The notes under the pieces are model-generated. The model had not been told where the DNA came from and ran no database searches. It worked only from the letters and a program-made list of their open reading frames with translations. From NCBI RefSeq assembly GCF_001654985.1, contig NZ_LXEU01000002.1, positions 38,322 to 102,321 on the forward strand: a DNA stretch of 64,000 bases, written 5' to 3'. Below, piece after piece: positions 56,449 to 64,000 of the stretch; position 1 is the stretch's first letter, and each line of letters begins with the position of its first letter. Origin of the DNA: Kluyvera georgiana ATCC 51603 (lineage in GTDB: Bacteria > Pseudomonadota > Gammaproteobacteria > Enterobacterales > Enterobacteriaceae). The translations under genes were made by a program, and so were the position numbers.

Positions 56449-56512
56449 GTACTGCCCCTCATCCTTCTCTTCTCACGCTGGCTGGCTGGCGCAAAACGTT
56501 TCTTTCGCCCAA

Positions 56513-56621
56513 TAAAAAACGCCCCAGTCATTACTGACTGGGGCGGCTAAAATATTCAGCCAAATCCGATTACGTGAAGTAAAAGGTCTGAAAGATAGAA
56601 CATCTTACCTCTGTACCCTAC
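56513..56621 (-). ncRNA. spf: Spot 42 RNA
   Basis: Spot 42 is an Hfq-dependent sRNA repressed by CRP-cAMP that represses galK, sdhC and many sugar and central metabolism genes. The minus strand starts GTAGGGTACAGAGGTAAGAT and continues TTCTATCTTTCAGACC, then ends with the terminator GCCCCAGTCA/TGACTGGGGC and TTTTTT. The 109-base length and nearly all bases agree with E. coli. It lies between engB and polA, downstream of polA on the same strand, as expected. Confidence 0.97.
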
Positions 56622-56768
56622 GAGATTAACTCTACTCTTTTTTAATGCTGACAGAAAGCATTTTTTGTAGTTTTTTTTCACTTGTTACATAACGAATTCT
56701 AATATTCATCACAAAATTAGATAAGTTATGTTGCTTACTTACATAAAACACCATTATTCATCGAGCAC
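56622..56768 (-). promoter_or_regulatory. Spot 42 promoter region
   Basis: The 147 AT-rich bases between polA and spf contain the spf promoter. A TTGTGATGAATATT match around 56700-56715 fits a CRP half-site, in line with catabolite repression of Spot 42. No gene is present. Confidence 0.5.
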
Positions 56769-59564
56769 TTAATGAGCTTGATCCCAATTTTCGCCACTCC
56801 CCACTTCCACCAGCAACGGCACGTCCAGCGTGGTGCTGTTTTCCATCAGTTCGTGTACTTTCTTCGCCACGGCATCGACGTCGTCTTTGTGCACTTCAAA
56901 AACCAGTTCATCGTGAACCTGCATGATCATGCGCACACGCGGCTTCTCGGTTTCTAACCAGCCGTCAACGGCAATCATCGCCCGCTTAATGATATCGGCC
57001 GCAGTACCCTGCATCGGGGCGTTAATCGCTGCACGTTCGGCACCGGCGCGGCGCGCGGCGTTGCTGGCTTTGATGTCCGGCAGGTACAGACGGCGGCCAT
57101 CAAGCGTCTCTACATAGCCCTGATCTTTCGCCTGCGCGCGGGTGCGCTCCATGTACTCCAGTACGCCAGGGTAACGTTCGAAGTAGAGATCCATATACTT
57201 CTGCGCTTCTTTACGTGGAATGTTCAGCTGACGCGCAAGGCCAAAGGCGCTCATGCCGTAAATCAGGCCAAAGTTGATGGCCTTGGCGCTGCGGCGCTGC
57301 TCGCCGGTAACGCTCTCCAGCGGCAGTCCGAAGACCTCCGCCGCGGTAGCGCGGTGAATATCCTTCCCTTCGGCAAACGCCTTCAGCAGGCCTTCGTCGC
57401 GCGACAGATGCGCCATAATGCGCAGCTCAATCTGTGAATAGTCAGCCGAGACGATGACATAATCTTCCGGCGCGATAAACGCCTGACGGATACGACGTCC
57501 TTCGTCGTTACGTACCGGGATGTTTTGCAGGTTCGGGTCGGTTGATGACAGACGGCCGGTGGCGGTAACCGCCTGGTGATAAGAGGTGTGAACGCGGCCA
57601 GTTTTCGGGTTGATCATCAGCGGCAGCTTGTCGGTGTAGGTCGACTTCAGTTTCGCCAGACCGCGATACTCAAGAATCACCTTCGGCAGCGGGTAGTCCA
57701 GCGCCAACTCTTCCAGTACTTCTTCAGAAGTGGACGGCGCGCCGCCCGGCGTTTTCTTCAGCGGCTTGATGCCCTGCTTTTCAAACAGGATGGTTTGCAG
57801 TTGCTTTGGTGAAGAGAGGTTAAACTCTTCACCTGCAATTTCGTAAGCTTTCTGCTCCAGCTCGACCAGCCGCTTGGCTATCTCCTGCGAATGCGCGTGC
57901 AGTACGGCAGGATCAATCTTCACGCCATTACGCTCAACGCGCGACAGTACTGGCACCAACGGCATTTCAATTTCGTTGAAAATGCGCAGTGGACCTTCAT
58001 TTTTTTGCAGCTTCGGCCACATTTTCAGGTGCAGCTGTAGCGTCACGTCTGCGTCTTCTGCCGCATAGCGCCCGGCTTCTTCCAGCGCAATCTGGTTGAA
58101 GGTGAGCTGGTTCTTACCTTTGCCTGCAATTTCTTCAAAGGTGATGGTTTTGTGCTTCAGCCAACGGTCGGAGAGGCTGTCCATATCGTGACGCCCGGCA
58201 ATGCTATCCAGCGTGTAAGACTCCAGCATGGTGTCATAGGCGATCCCGCGCAGTTCAATACCGTAGTTGGCCAGAATTCCGCGATCGTACTTCAGGTTTT
58301 GGCCTACCTTCAGCAGCGCGTCGTCTTCCAGCAGCGGCTTAAGCAGTTCAAGCACGCGTTCGCGGGCTATCTGATCGGGTGCATCCAGATAGTCGTGGGC
58401 GACCGGCACATAAGCGGCGACACCCGGTTCAATGGCGAACGACAGGCCAACCATGTTGGCGGAGATATTATCGAGACTGTCAGTTTCCGTATCGAAAGCA
58501 AACAGCGGAGCCTTCGTCAGCTTCTCGATCCAGCTCACCAGGGTGGCTTCATCAAGAATGGTGACGTAGTTTTCTGACGAGAGGGTGGCGGCCGTTTCTT
58601 CAACCTCTACCTCTACTTCAGCCACTATCGCTTTGCCCGCCGGTTTCGCTGCCGGTTTCGCCCCTTTAGCCTGCATCCAGGTGCCGGATTCAACATCAGC
58701 GATCCAGCGTTTAAATTCGTATTTCTTGAACAGCGTTAACAGGTCATCTGCTGCGGGTTCCGCCACGGTCAGTTGTTCACAGCCGAGCTCCAGCTCAACG
58801 TCCGTTTTAATGGTTGCCAATTTGTAAGAGAGGTAGGCCAGATCTTTATTCTGCTCCAGCTTTGCTGCCATCGTTTTCGCGCCGCGGAAGGTTAACCCGG
58901 CGATTTTTTCCGGCTCGCCATACAACGCATCCAGGCCGCCAAGCCCCTGCAGCAATGCCTGCGCCGTCTTCTCGCCCACGCCAGGTACGCCCGGAATGTT
59001 ATCTGAAGAGTCGCCCATCAGCGCCAGAAAATCGATAATCAGCTCTGGCGGTACGCCATATTTCGTGACCACTTCATCCGGGCCAAGGATAGTGTTGGTC
59101 ATGGTGTTGATGAGCGTGATGCCCGGCGTTACCAGCTGCGCCATATCTTTATCACCGGTACTAATCAGCACCGGACGCCCCGCCTTTTCCGCTTCGCGCG
59201 CCAGGGTGCCAATCACGTCATCTGCTTCCACGCCGGAGACGGCCAGCAACGGCAACCCCATCGCTTTCACCATCGTGTGCAGTGGTTCAATCTGCGCACG
59301 CAGATCGTCTGGCATCGGCGGACGGTGCGATTTGTAGTCCTCAAACAGTTCGTCACGGAAGGTTTTCCCCTTCGCATCAAATACGACTGCGGCATGGGTA
59401 GGCTGATATTGCAGAATCAGGCTGCGCAGCATGTTCAGCACGCCGTACATAGCGCCGGTCGGCTCACCCGCGCGGTTTGTCAGCGGCGGGAATGCGTGAT
59501 ACGCCCGGTAGAGATAAGAGGATCCATCAACGAGGATAAGAGGGTTTTCTGGGATCTGAACCAT
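56769..59564 (-). CDS. polA: DNA polymerase I
   Basis: PolA fills gaps, removes RNA primers during Okazaki fragment maturation, and works in excision repair. The 931-residue protein has an N-terminal 5'-3' exonuclease domain (about 1-320, with [18 protein letters not shown] and [12 protein letters not shown]), a 3'-5' exonuclease domain (FDTETDSLD and YAAEDADVT) and a family A polymerase domain ([33 protein letters not shown]). A short Val/Glu-rich insert near 315-325 accounts for a 3-residue excess over E. coli. Single gene, spf follows. Confidence 0.98.
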   Translation of the reverse strand: MVQIPENPLILVDGSSYLYRAYHAFPPLTNRAGEPTGAMYGVLNMLRSLILQYQPTHAAVVFDAKGKTFRDELFEDYKSHRPPMPDDLRAQIEPLHTMVKAMGLPLLAVSGVEADDVIGTLAREAEKAGRPVLISTGDKDMAQLVTPGITLINTMTNTILGPDEVVTKYGVPPELIIDFLALMGDSSDNIPGVPGVGEKTAQALLQGLGGLDALYGEPEKIAGLTFRGAKTMAAKLEQNKDLAYLSYKLATIKTDVELELGCEQLTVAEPAADDLLTLFKKYEFKRWIADVESGTWMQAKGAKPAAKPAGKAIVAEVEVEVEETAATLSSENYVTILDEATLVSWIEKLTKAPLFAFDTETDSLDNISANMVGLSFAIEPGVAAYVPVAHDYLDAPDQIARERVLELLKPLLEDDALLKVGQNLKYDRGILANYGIELRGIAYDTMLESYTLDSIAGRHDMDSLSDRWLKHKTITFEEIAGKGKNQLTFNQIALEEAGRYAAEDADVTLQLHLKMWPKLQKNEGPLRIFNEIEMPLVPVLSRVERNGVKIDPAVLHAHSQEIAKRLVELEQKAYEIAGEEFNLSSPKQLQTILFEKQGIKPLKKTPGGAPSTSEEVLEELALDYPLPKVILEYRGLAKLKSTYTDKLPLMINPKTGRVHTSYHQAVTATGRLSSTDPNLQNIPVRNDEGRRIRQAFIAPEDYVIVSADYSQIELRIMAHLSRDEGLLKAFAEGKDIHRATAAEVFGLPLESVTGEQRRSAKAINFGLIYGMSAFGLARQLNIPRKEAQKYMDLYFERYPGVLEYMERTRAQAKDQGYVETLDGRRLYLPDIKASNAARRAGAERAAINAPMQGTAADIIKRAMIAVDGWLETEKPRVRMIMQVHDELVFEVHKDDVDAVAKKVHELMENSTTLDVPLLVEVGSGENWDQAH

Positions 59565-59960
59565 AATTTCCGTGCCTGTTTATCAGATTATGGGTAAAGG
59601 ATGCCACAGACGGCATGAAAACATGAATTTTTCCCCAAAATAAGGCGAAAAGATTTCACGATCCTGACGATCGCACGCAAAATAAATTGTGGATAACTTT
59701 GTGAATAGTTTTATTTTACTTATAACAAAGTATATGTAACCCTCGATTAAATTGAAAATAATCTATGTTTTTCAATTAATTAAAATCAGATCATGGGAAT
59801 AAAAAGCGATCTGGTGATAATTCACACTATGTGGATAGACATATTGACTATTTTTCTAATCTGGTAAGACCCGCCATTTGGTGCGTTTTCTGGTAAAATC
59901 AGCCTCTTGTGCTCGTTTATATGTGCGCGTTAAATAACTAACTATCTGAATAAAAACACT
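59565..59960. promoter_or_regulatory. polA-yihG intergenic region
   Basis: About 400 AT-rich bases with no credible gene. It must contain divergent promoters for polA and yihG. TTATCCACA (as TGTGGATAA, 59688-59696) is a perfect DnaA box and TGTGGATAG (59830-59838) a one-mismatch box. A -10-like TATAAC lies nearby. DnaA has been reported to stimulate polA in E. coli. Confidence 0.55.
59688..59696 (-). promoter_or_regulatory. DnaA box upstream of polA
   Basis: TGTGGATAA is the exact complement of the consensus DnaA box TTATCCACA. It is about 125 bases upstream of the polA start. A second, one-mismatch copy lies at 59830-59838. Confidence 0.6.
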
Positions 59961-60869
59961 ATGTCGAGATTTCTCGCTGCGATAACGCTGCCTGTAAGCA
60001 TCGTACTCACTATTTTAGTGACGATTTTATGTTCCGTGCCGATTATTCTCGCCGGACTTATTAAGCTCATTTTGCCTATCCCGTTCATCTGGCGTTCAGT
60101 CTCAGTGTTCTGCAATTTTATGATGTATTGCTGGTGTGAAGGGCTGGCCGCGTTGTTACATCTCAATCCGCACCTCAAGTGGGACATTCAGGGGCTTGAG
60201 ACACTCAGCAAAAAGAACTGGTACCTGCTTATCTGCAACCACCACAGCTGGGCCGATATCGTGGTGCTGTGCGTCATTTTCCGCAAGCATATCCCGATGA
60301 ACAAGTATTTCCTCAAACAGCAGCTGGCCTGGGTTCCCTTTATGGGACTAGCCTGCTGGGCGCTGGATATGCCGTTTATGCGCCGTTACTCTCGCAGTTA
60401 CCTGATTCGTCATCCGGAACGCCGCGGCAAAGATGTGGAAACCACCCGTCGTTCCTGCGAGAAATTCCGCGCGCACCCTACGACCATTGTGAATTTTGTT
60501 GAAGGTTCACGCTTCACGCCGGAAAAGCGTCAGCAAACACGGTCACCGTATAACAATCTGCTACCGCCGAAAGCGGCAGGTATTGCAATGGCGCTGAACG
60601 TTTTAGGTTCTCAGTTCGATAAGCTGCTGGATGTGACGCTTTGCTATCCAGAAAACGACAAGACGCCGTTCTACGATATGCTTAGCGGCAAGCTAACGCG
60701 AATTGTGGTGCGTGTAAATCTTCGCCCGATTGACCCAGAGATGCATGGTGACTACGTGGGCGATAAGAACTTTAAGCGTCGTTTCCAGCTGTGGCTGAAT
60801 ACGCTGTGGGAAGAGAAAGATAAACAGATTGATGCAATAAAAGCAGAATACAAAAACGCCGGTCAGTGA
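59961..60869 (+). CDS. yihG: Acyltransferase YihG
   Basis: A 302-residue membrane-bound 1-acyl-glycerol-3-phosphate acyltransferase family protein; E. coli YihG acts on lysophosphatidic acid and influences membrane lipid composition. It has an N-terminal membrane segment ([25 protein letters not shown]), the catalytic NHxxxxD motif in [12 protein letters not shown], and the substrate motif [11 protein letters not shown]. It ends 15 bases before the convergent dsbA. In K-12 yihF lies between yihG and dsbA; it is absent here. Confidence 0.94.
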   Translation: MSRFLAAITLPVSIVLTILVTILCSVPIILAGLIKLILPIPFIWRSVSVFCNFMMYCWCEGLAALLHLNPHLKWDIQGLETLSKKNWYLLICNHHSWADIVVLCVIFRKHIPMNKYFLKQQLAWVPFMGLACWALDMPFMRRYSRSYLIRHPERRGKDVETTRRSCEKFRAHPTTIVNFVEGSRFTPEKRQQTRSPYNNLLPPKAAGIAMALNVLGSQFDKLLDVTLCYPENDKTPFYDMLSGKLTRIVVRVNLRPIDPEMHGDYVGDKNFKRRFQLWLNTLWEEKDKQIDAIKAEYKNAGQ

Positions 60870-60880
60870 CCGGCGTTTTC
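60854..60880. terminator. Bidirectional terminator yihG / dsbA
   Basis: AAAACGCCGGTCA and TGACCGGCGTTTT form a 13-bp palindrome overlapping the yihG stop and ending just before the dsbA stop, with T-runs on both strands. Confidence 0.92.
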
Positions 60881-60884
60881 ATTT

Positions 60885-61508
60885 TTATTTCTTTTCAACA
60901 AGCTGCTTCACGGTGTCAGCATACTGAGCCACGAAGACATCCATATTGCTGGTGTCCATACCTTGCGGGTTCAGCTGATATTTACCGTTAACAAACATCG
61001 CCGGTACGCCCTGCAGCTGCAGATCGGCCGCGGCTTTCTCCTGCTGTGCAACCAGTGATTTCACGACGAAGCTGTTCCAGGCGGCATCATAATCTTCACC
61101 CTTCACACCCGCGTCGGTGAAGACTTTGCGGATATCCGCAACGGTCTGCACAGTCTGGTTTTTTTGTACGGCTTCAAACATCGGCGCGGTGATCTGATCT
61201 TCAACGCCCAGCGCCATTGCCACCGCCCACGCCTGAGTCAGATCTTTGCCCAATGGGCCCAGGAACTCAACGTGGTATTTGGTCATTTTGGTGCCTTCCG
61301 GCAGTTTTTTCTTCACGTTGTCAGAAACGTGCAGAACTTCCTCAAACTGGTAGCAATGCGGACAGTAGAAGGAGAAGAACTCCAGCACCTGCGGCTCACC
61401 TGCAACCGGCTTATCGATCGTAACGTACTGTTTGCCGTCGGTAATCTGAGCAGCGGATGCGCTGAATGCCAGAATCATACCTGCCAGCGCAAGCCAAACC
61501 TTTTTCAT
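60885..61508 (-). CDS. dsbA: Thiol:disulfide oxidoreductase DsbA
   Basis: DsbA introduces disulfide bonds into periplasmic proteins and is reoxidised by DsbB. The 207-residue precursor has a signal peptide ([20 protein letters not shown]) and a thioredoxin fold with the active site [11 protein letters not shown], plus the cis-Pro loop [13 protein letters not shown]. It follows srkA on the same strand at 27 bases; a CpxR box precedes srkA, so both respond to envelope stress. Confidence 0.98.
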   Translation of the reverse strand: MKKVWLALAGMILAFSASAAQITDGKQYVTIDKPVAGEPQVLEFFSFYCPHCYQFEEVLHVSDNVKKKLPEGTKMTKYHVEFLGPLGKDLTQAWAVAMALGVEDQITAPMFEAVQKNQTVQTVADIRKVFTDAGVKGEDYDAAWNSFVVKSLVAQQEKAAADLQLQGVPAMFVNGKYQLNPQGMDTSNMDVFVAQYADTVKQLVEKK

Positions 61509-61535
61509 AACTCACTCTCTCCTGACTGTGTCGAA

Positions 61536-62522
61536 TTAATACATGGGCGTTAACTGAAGCGGTGGTTCCTGAAGAATCTTTACCTGCTCCACAAAAGTTG
61601 CGATCTGCCGATGCCAGAAATCTTCCCCGGTTAACCAGGGGAAATTTTTCGGAAAGGCGGGATCATCCCAGCGCCTGATTATCCAGGCAAGATAATAAAC
61701 CAACCGCATTGCACGTAAAGGTTCGATCAGCGGCAACTCGTCTGAATTAAAGCTGCTGAACTCTTCGTATGCCTCTACGATGGTTTCCAGCTGCATACGT
61801 CTTTCGGCAAGGGAACCGTTAAGCAGCATCCATAGGTCCTGAACCGCGGGGCCATTACGCGCATCGTCGAGATCGACAAATAGCGGGCCATCGCGCCAGA
61901 GGATGTTCCCTGCATGGCAATCACCATGCAGGCGCAGAGCCTCAAAGCGTCCGTGCCACAAGCCCATAACCGCATCAATAAGATCGTCGGTGGCCTTCAG
62001 GAATTGGGCTTTTAACCCCGCAGGGATCAGCGCCGAGTGCTCAAATACCTCACGAGGTTCAATCAGGTACTCTTTGACGCCAATCGACGGGCGCGCGGTA
62101 AAGCGAGATTTGCGCCCGGTTTGATGCAGCCGCCCCAGATAGCGTCCCACCCACTCCATTTGATCCAGGCTATCGGACTCAAACTGGCGGCCTCCCAGGC
62201 TTGGAAAGACGGCAAAGTAAAAACCTTCATGGGTCAGTAGCGTCTGGTCATTAAAGAGAATCGGTGCCGCAACCGGCACTTCATCCTGGACCAGCTCCAG
62301 CGCGAACTGGTGCTCTTCGAGAATCTGCGCAGCCGACCAGCGCTCCGGGCGATAGAACTTCACCACCATGCGGCGACGGTCCTCATCCTGAAACTGGTAA
62401 ACCCGGTTCTCGTAGCTGTTTAGTGGGGTGAGGCCAGAATCAACCCGGATACCCTGCTCGAATAGGGCATCAATAATGGTATCCGGGTGGAGAGTCTGGA
62501 AAGTGAAAGCCTTGTCGTTCAT
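61536..62522 (-). CDS. srkA: Stress-response kinase SrkA (YihE/RdoA)
   Basis: SrkA is a cytoplasmic Ser/Thr kinase with a choline/aminoglycoside-kinase fold that counteracts MazEF-dependent death. The 328-residue protein has the catalytic loop LHGDCHAGNILW and the Mg-binding VDLDDARNGPAVQD. Length equals E. coli. It starts MNDKAFTFQTLHPDTIIDALFEQGIRVDSGL and heads the Cpx-regulated srkA-dsbA operon. Confidence 0.96.
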   Translation of the reverse strand: MNDKAFTFQTLHPDTIIDALFEQGIRVDSGLTPLNSYENRVYQFQDEDRRRMVVKFYRPERWSAAQILEEHQFALELVQDEVPVAAPILFNDQTLLTHEGFYFAVFPSLGGRQFESDSLDQMEWVGRYLGRLHQTGRKSRFTARPSIGVKEYLIEPREVFEHSALIPAGLKAQFLKATDDLIDAVMGLWHGRFEALRLHGDCHAGNILWRDGPLFVDLDDARNGPAVQDLWMLLNGSLAERRMQLETIVEAYEEFSSFNSDELPLIEPLRAMRLVYYLAWIIRRWDDPAFPKNFPWLTGEDFWHRQIATFVEQVKILQEPPLQLTPMY

Positions 62523-62586
62523 CCTGACATCCGATAACGATACGAATGATTCAGGATATCATTTCGCGAGGGATTGAGCGGCTCTG

Positions 62587-62601
62587 CTTACAACCTTTTA
62601 C
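62587..62601 (-). promoter_or_regulatory. CpxR box upstream of srkA-dsbA
   Basis: On the minus strand GTAAA-AGGTT-GTAAG matches the CpxR consensus in nine of ten conserved bases. It overlaps the yihD stop and lies 65 bases before srkA, where Cpx control of this operon is established in E. coli. Confidence 0.82.
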
Positions 62602-62867
62602 TCTTTAATCACGCCGCGCGCGCGCAGCAGTGCAGTTTTGAAGTCCTCTTCATAATCTTTCTGAATGCCCGGAATGACCGCGTCTTTCGCGGAATCGCGC
62701 ATTTTGAGATGGTAGATCAGAATATCGTCCGTTAAATCGGCCAATTCGCCATCATAGCCTGACTCCTTCGCCAGTTTCTGCAAAAATTGCATTAAATTCA
62801 GCTCAGGTTCTTTCTGCCAGGCTGGCTGGAGGAGTTCAATAACTTCGTTCAGACGTTTACATTTCAT
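62598..62867 (-). CDS. yihD: YihD family protein (DUF1040)
   Basis: An 89-residue cytoplasmic protein that begins [20 protein letters not shown] and continues with the helical [62 protein letters not shown]. It is conserved in enterobacteria at this position; its function is unknown. I start it at the ATG at 62867 behind AGGAG rather than at the upstream in-frame codon. It overlaps the CpxR box of srkA at its stop. Confidence 0.94.
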   Translation of the reverse strand: MKCKRLNEVIELLQPAWQKEPELNLMQFLQKLAKESGYDGELADLTDDILIYHLKMRDSAKDAVIPGIQKDYEEDFKTALLRARGVIKE

Positions 62868-62936
62868 GGTCGTGCTCCTTACGCTTGATAGAGACACGTT
62901 AGCAGGGTAACCCCCACAATAAAAGAGGCGATAGCG

Positions 62937-63521
62937 GTGAATGCAGAGAGCCAGATAACCGGCGTGGTGCTGGCAGGCGGTAAAGCCTCCAGAATGGGTG
63001 GGCAGGATAAAGGATTAATGATGCTCGACGGTAAGCCGCTGTGGCGACACGTGGCCGATCGCCTGTATCCGCAGGTTAATCGCATCGTTATCAGCGCTAA
63101 TCGCAATCTGGAGATCTATCGGGCTAGCGGGCTTCCGGTCATGGCCGATACGTTATCTGACTTTCCCGGGCCGCTGGCCGGTATGCTTTCGGTGATGCAG
63201 CAGACAGACGATGAATGGTTTTTGTTTTGTCCGTGTGATACCCCGTTTATTCCCGGCAATCTCGTCGCACGGTTAGCGGCGGAACGCCAGCAGGCAGCCG
63301 TGGTTTGGGTTCACGATGGCGAGCGAGATCATCCGACAGTGGCGCTCGCTCATCGTAGCCTGGCGCCACAGATTGCTGATTATCTCGCGAAAGGTGAGCG
63401 TCGAGTCATGGTATTTATGCGTCAGGTTGGCGGCCATTCGGTAGATTTTAGCGACATGATTAGCGCATTTTGCAATATGAATACACCTGAAGATTTGCAG
63501 CACAATGAGGGTAAGCCATGA
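62937..63521 (+). CDS. mobA: Molybdenum cofactor guanylyltransferase MobA
   Basis: MobA attaches GMP from GTP to molybdopterin, giving the MGD cofactor needed by formate dehydrogenase and other DMSO reductase family enzymes. The 194-residue protein has the nucleotide motif [33 protein letters not shown] with the metal-binding Asp, and [12 protein letters not shown]. It starts at a GTG (62937) with GAGGC upstream. It overlaps mobB (ATGA). The selenocysteine enzyme at 36.2 kb depends on its product. Confidence 0.95.
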   Translation: MNAESQITGVVLAGGKASRMGGQDKGLMMLDGKPLWRHVADRLYPQVNRIVISANRNLEIYRASGLPVMADTLSDFPGPLAGMLSVMQQTDDEWFLFCPCDTPFIPGNLVARLAAERQQAAVVWVHDGERDHPTVALAHRSLAPQIADYLAKGERRVMVFMRQVGGHSVDFSDMISAFCNMNTPEDLQHNEGKP

Positions 63522-64000
63522 TTCCGTTACTCGCTATTGCCGCCTGGAGCGGGACGGGAAAGACGACGCTGTTGAAAAAGTTGATCCCAGCACTTTGCGA
63601 GCATGGCATTCGTCCAGGGCTGATAAAGCACACCCATCATGATATGGATGTCGATAAACCAGGCAAGGACAGCTATGAATTGCGTAAAGCCGGAGCGGCG
63701 CAAACGCTGGTCGCCAGCCAGCAGCGTTGGGCATTAATGACCGAAACGCCGGAGGAAAATGAGTTGGATCTGGCGTGGCTGGTGAGCCGGATGGATGCAT
63801 CAAGGCTGGATCTGGTGCTGGTAGAAGGTTTTAAGCATGAGGCCGTCGCCAAGATCATGCTGTTTCGTCAGGATGCCGGGCACCTGGTGAGTGAGCTGGC
63901 GATCGATGAACATACGATTGCGGTGGCCAGTGATGTTAGGCTAAATGTGGATGTGCCAGTACTGGATTTGAATAATTTACAGGAAATTGTGTCGTTTATT
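63518..64000 (+). CDS. mobB: Molybdopterin-guanine dinucleotide protein MobB (partial)
   Basis: MobB is a GTP-binding protein that assists MobA. The open frame (161 codons) is cut by the window end; E. coli MobB has about 175. It begins [22 protein letters not shown], with Walker A at GTGKTT, and contains [25 protein letters not shown] and [14 protein letters not shown]. Its ATG overlaps the mobA stop (ATGA), so the two are translationally coupled. Confidence 0.94.
   Translation, partial: MIPLLAIAAWSGTGKTTLLKKLIPALCEHGIRPGLIKHTHHDMDVDKPGKDSYELRKAGAAQTLVASQQRWALMTETPEENELDLAWLVSRMDASRLDLVLVEGFKHEAVAKIMLFRQDAGHLVSELAIDEHTIAVASDVRLNVDVPVLDLNNLQEIVSFI

Overview
The window is chromosomal DNA of a member of the Enterobacteriaceae. 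Gene content and order follow the Escherichia coli K-12 segments cytR-ftsN-hslVU-menA-rraA, pfkA-fieF-cpxPRA-yiiM-sodA, rhaRS-rhaBAD-rhaM, fdhD-fdoGHI-fdhE, fabY-dtd-yihY-yihX, typA-glnALG-yshB-hemN-yihI, and csrC-engB-spf-polA-yihG-dsbA-srkA-yihD-mobAB. Most proteins can be aligned by eye with the K-12 versions nearly end to end. Differences from K-12 (a lactaldehyde reductase gene inside the rha operon; no rhaT, yihF, frv or sulfoquinovose genes) point to a Klebsiella/Enterobacter/Citrobacter-type relative rather than Escherichia. Genus cannot be settled from the sequence alone. No tRNA, rRNA, insertion sequence, prophage or CRISPR array was seen.

Layout. 1-4.8 kb: end of cytR, cell division (ftsN), the HslVU protease, menaquinone synthesis (menA), rraA. 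4.8-8.0 kb: an accessory block (esterase, MFS transporter, AraC regulator) placed exactly where K-12 has zapB-glpFKX-fpr-tpiA-cdh-sbp. 8-14.4 kb: pfkA, fieF, the Cpx envelope stress system including the CpxQ sRNA, yiiM, sodA. 14.6-25.1 kb: a six-gene carbohydrate operon (periplasmic phosphoesterase, FucP-like permease, fused HPr-EI-EIIA, GH38 mannosidase, PTS EIIC and EIIB) with an elaborate leader, in the place of rhaT. 25.1-32.5 kb: L-rhamnose catabolism. 32.5-34.8 kb: a sugar porin, a gene remnant and a DUF1471 protein. 34.9-41.7 kb: formate dehydrogenase-O with an in-frame selenocysteine UGA. 41.7-43.5 kb: a VapBC-type toxin-antitoxin pair and a second esterase. 43.5-46.4 kb: fabY, dtd, yihY, yihX. 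46.5-55.2 kb: typA, nitrogen regulation (glnALG), hemN, yihI. 55.2-64 kb: csrC, engB, Spot 42, polA, yihG, dsbA, srkA, yihD, mobA, and mobB cut by the window end.

Functional links. Cpx ties several regions together: a perfect CpxR box lies between cpxP and cpxR, CpxQ forms the 3' end of cpxP, and a second CpxR box precedes srkA-dsbA. Molybdopterin guanine dinucleotide from MobAB and maturation by FdhD/FdhE serve the formate dehydrogenase. The glnA region has two strong NtrC sites, a sigma-54 promoter, an NtrC site before glnL and a 3' UTR likely to yield GlnZ. The most interesting part is the mannosidase/PTS operon at 14.6-25.1 kb: its substrate is unknown, and its leader carries a CRP site, a perfect 18-bp inverted repeat, a possible leader ORF and an intrinsic terminator just before the first PTS gene.
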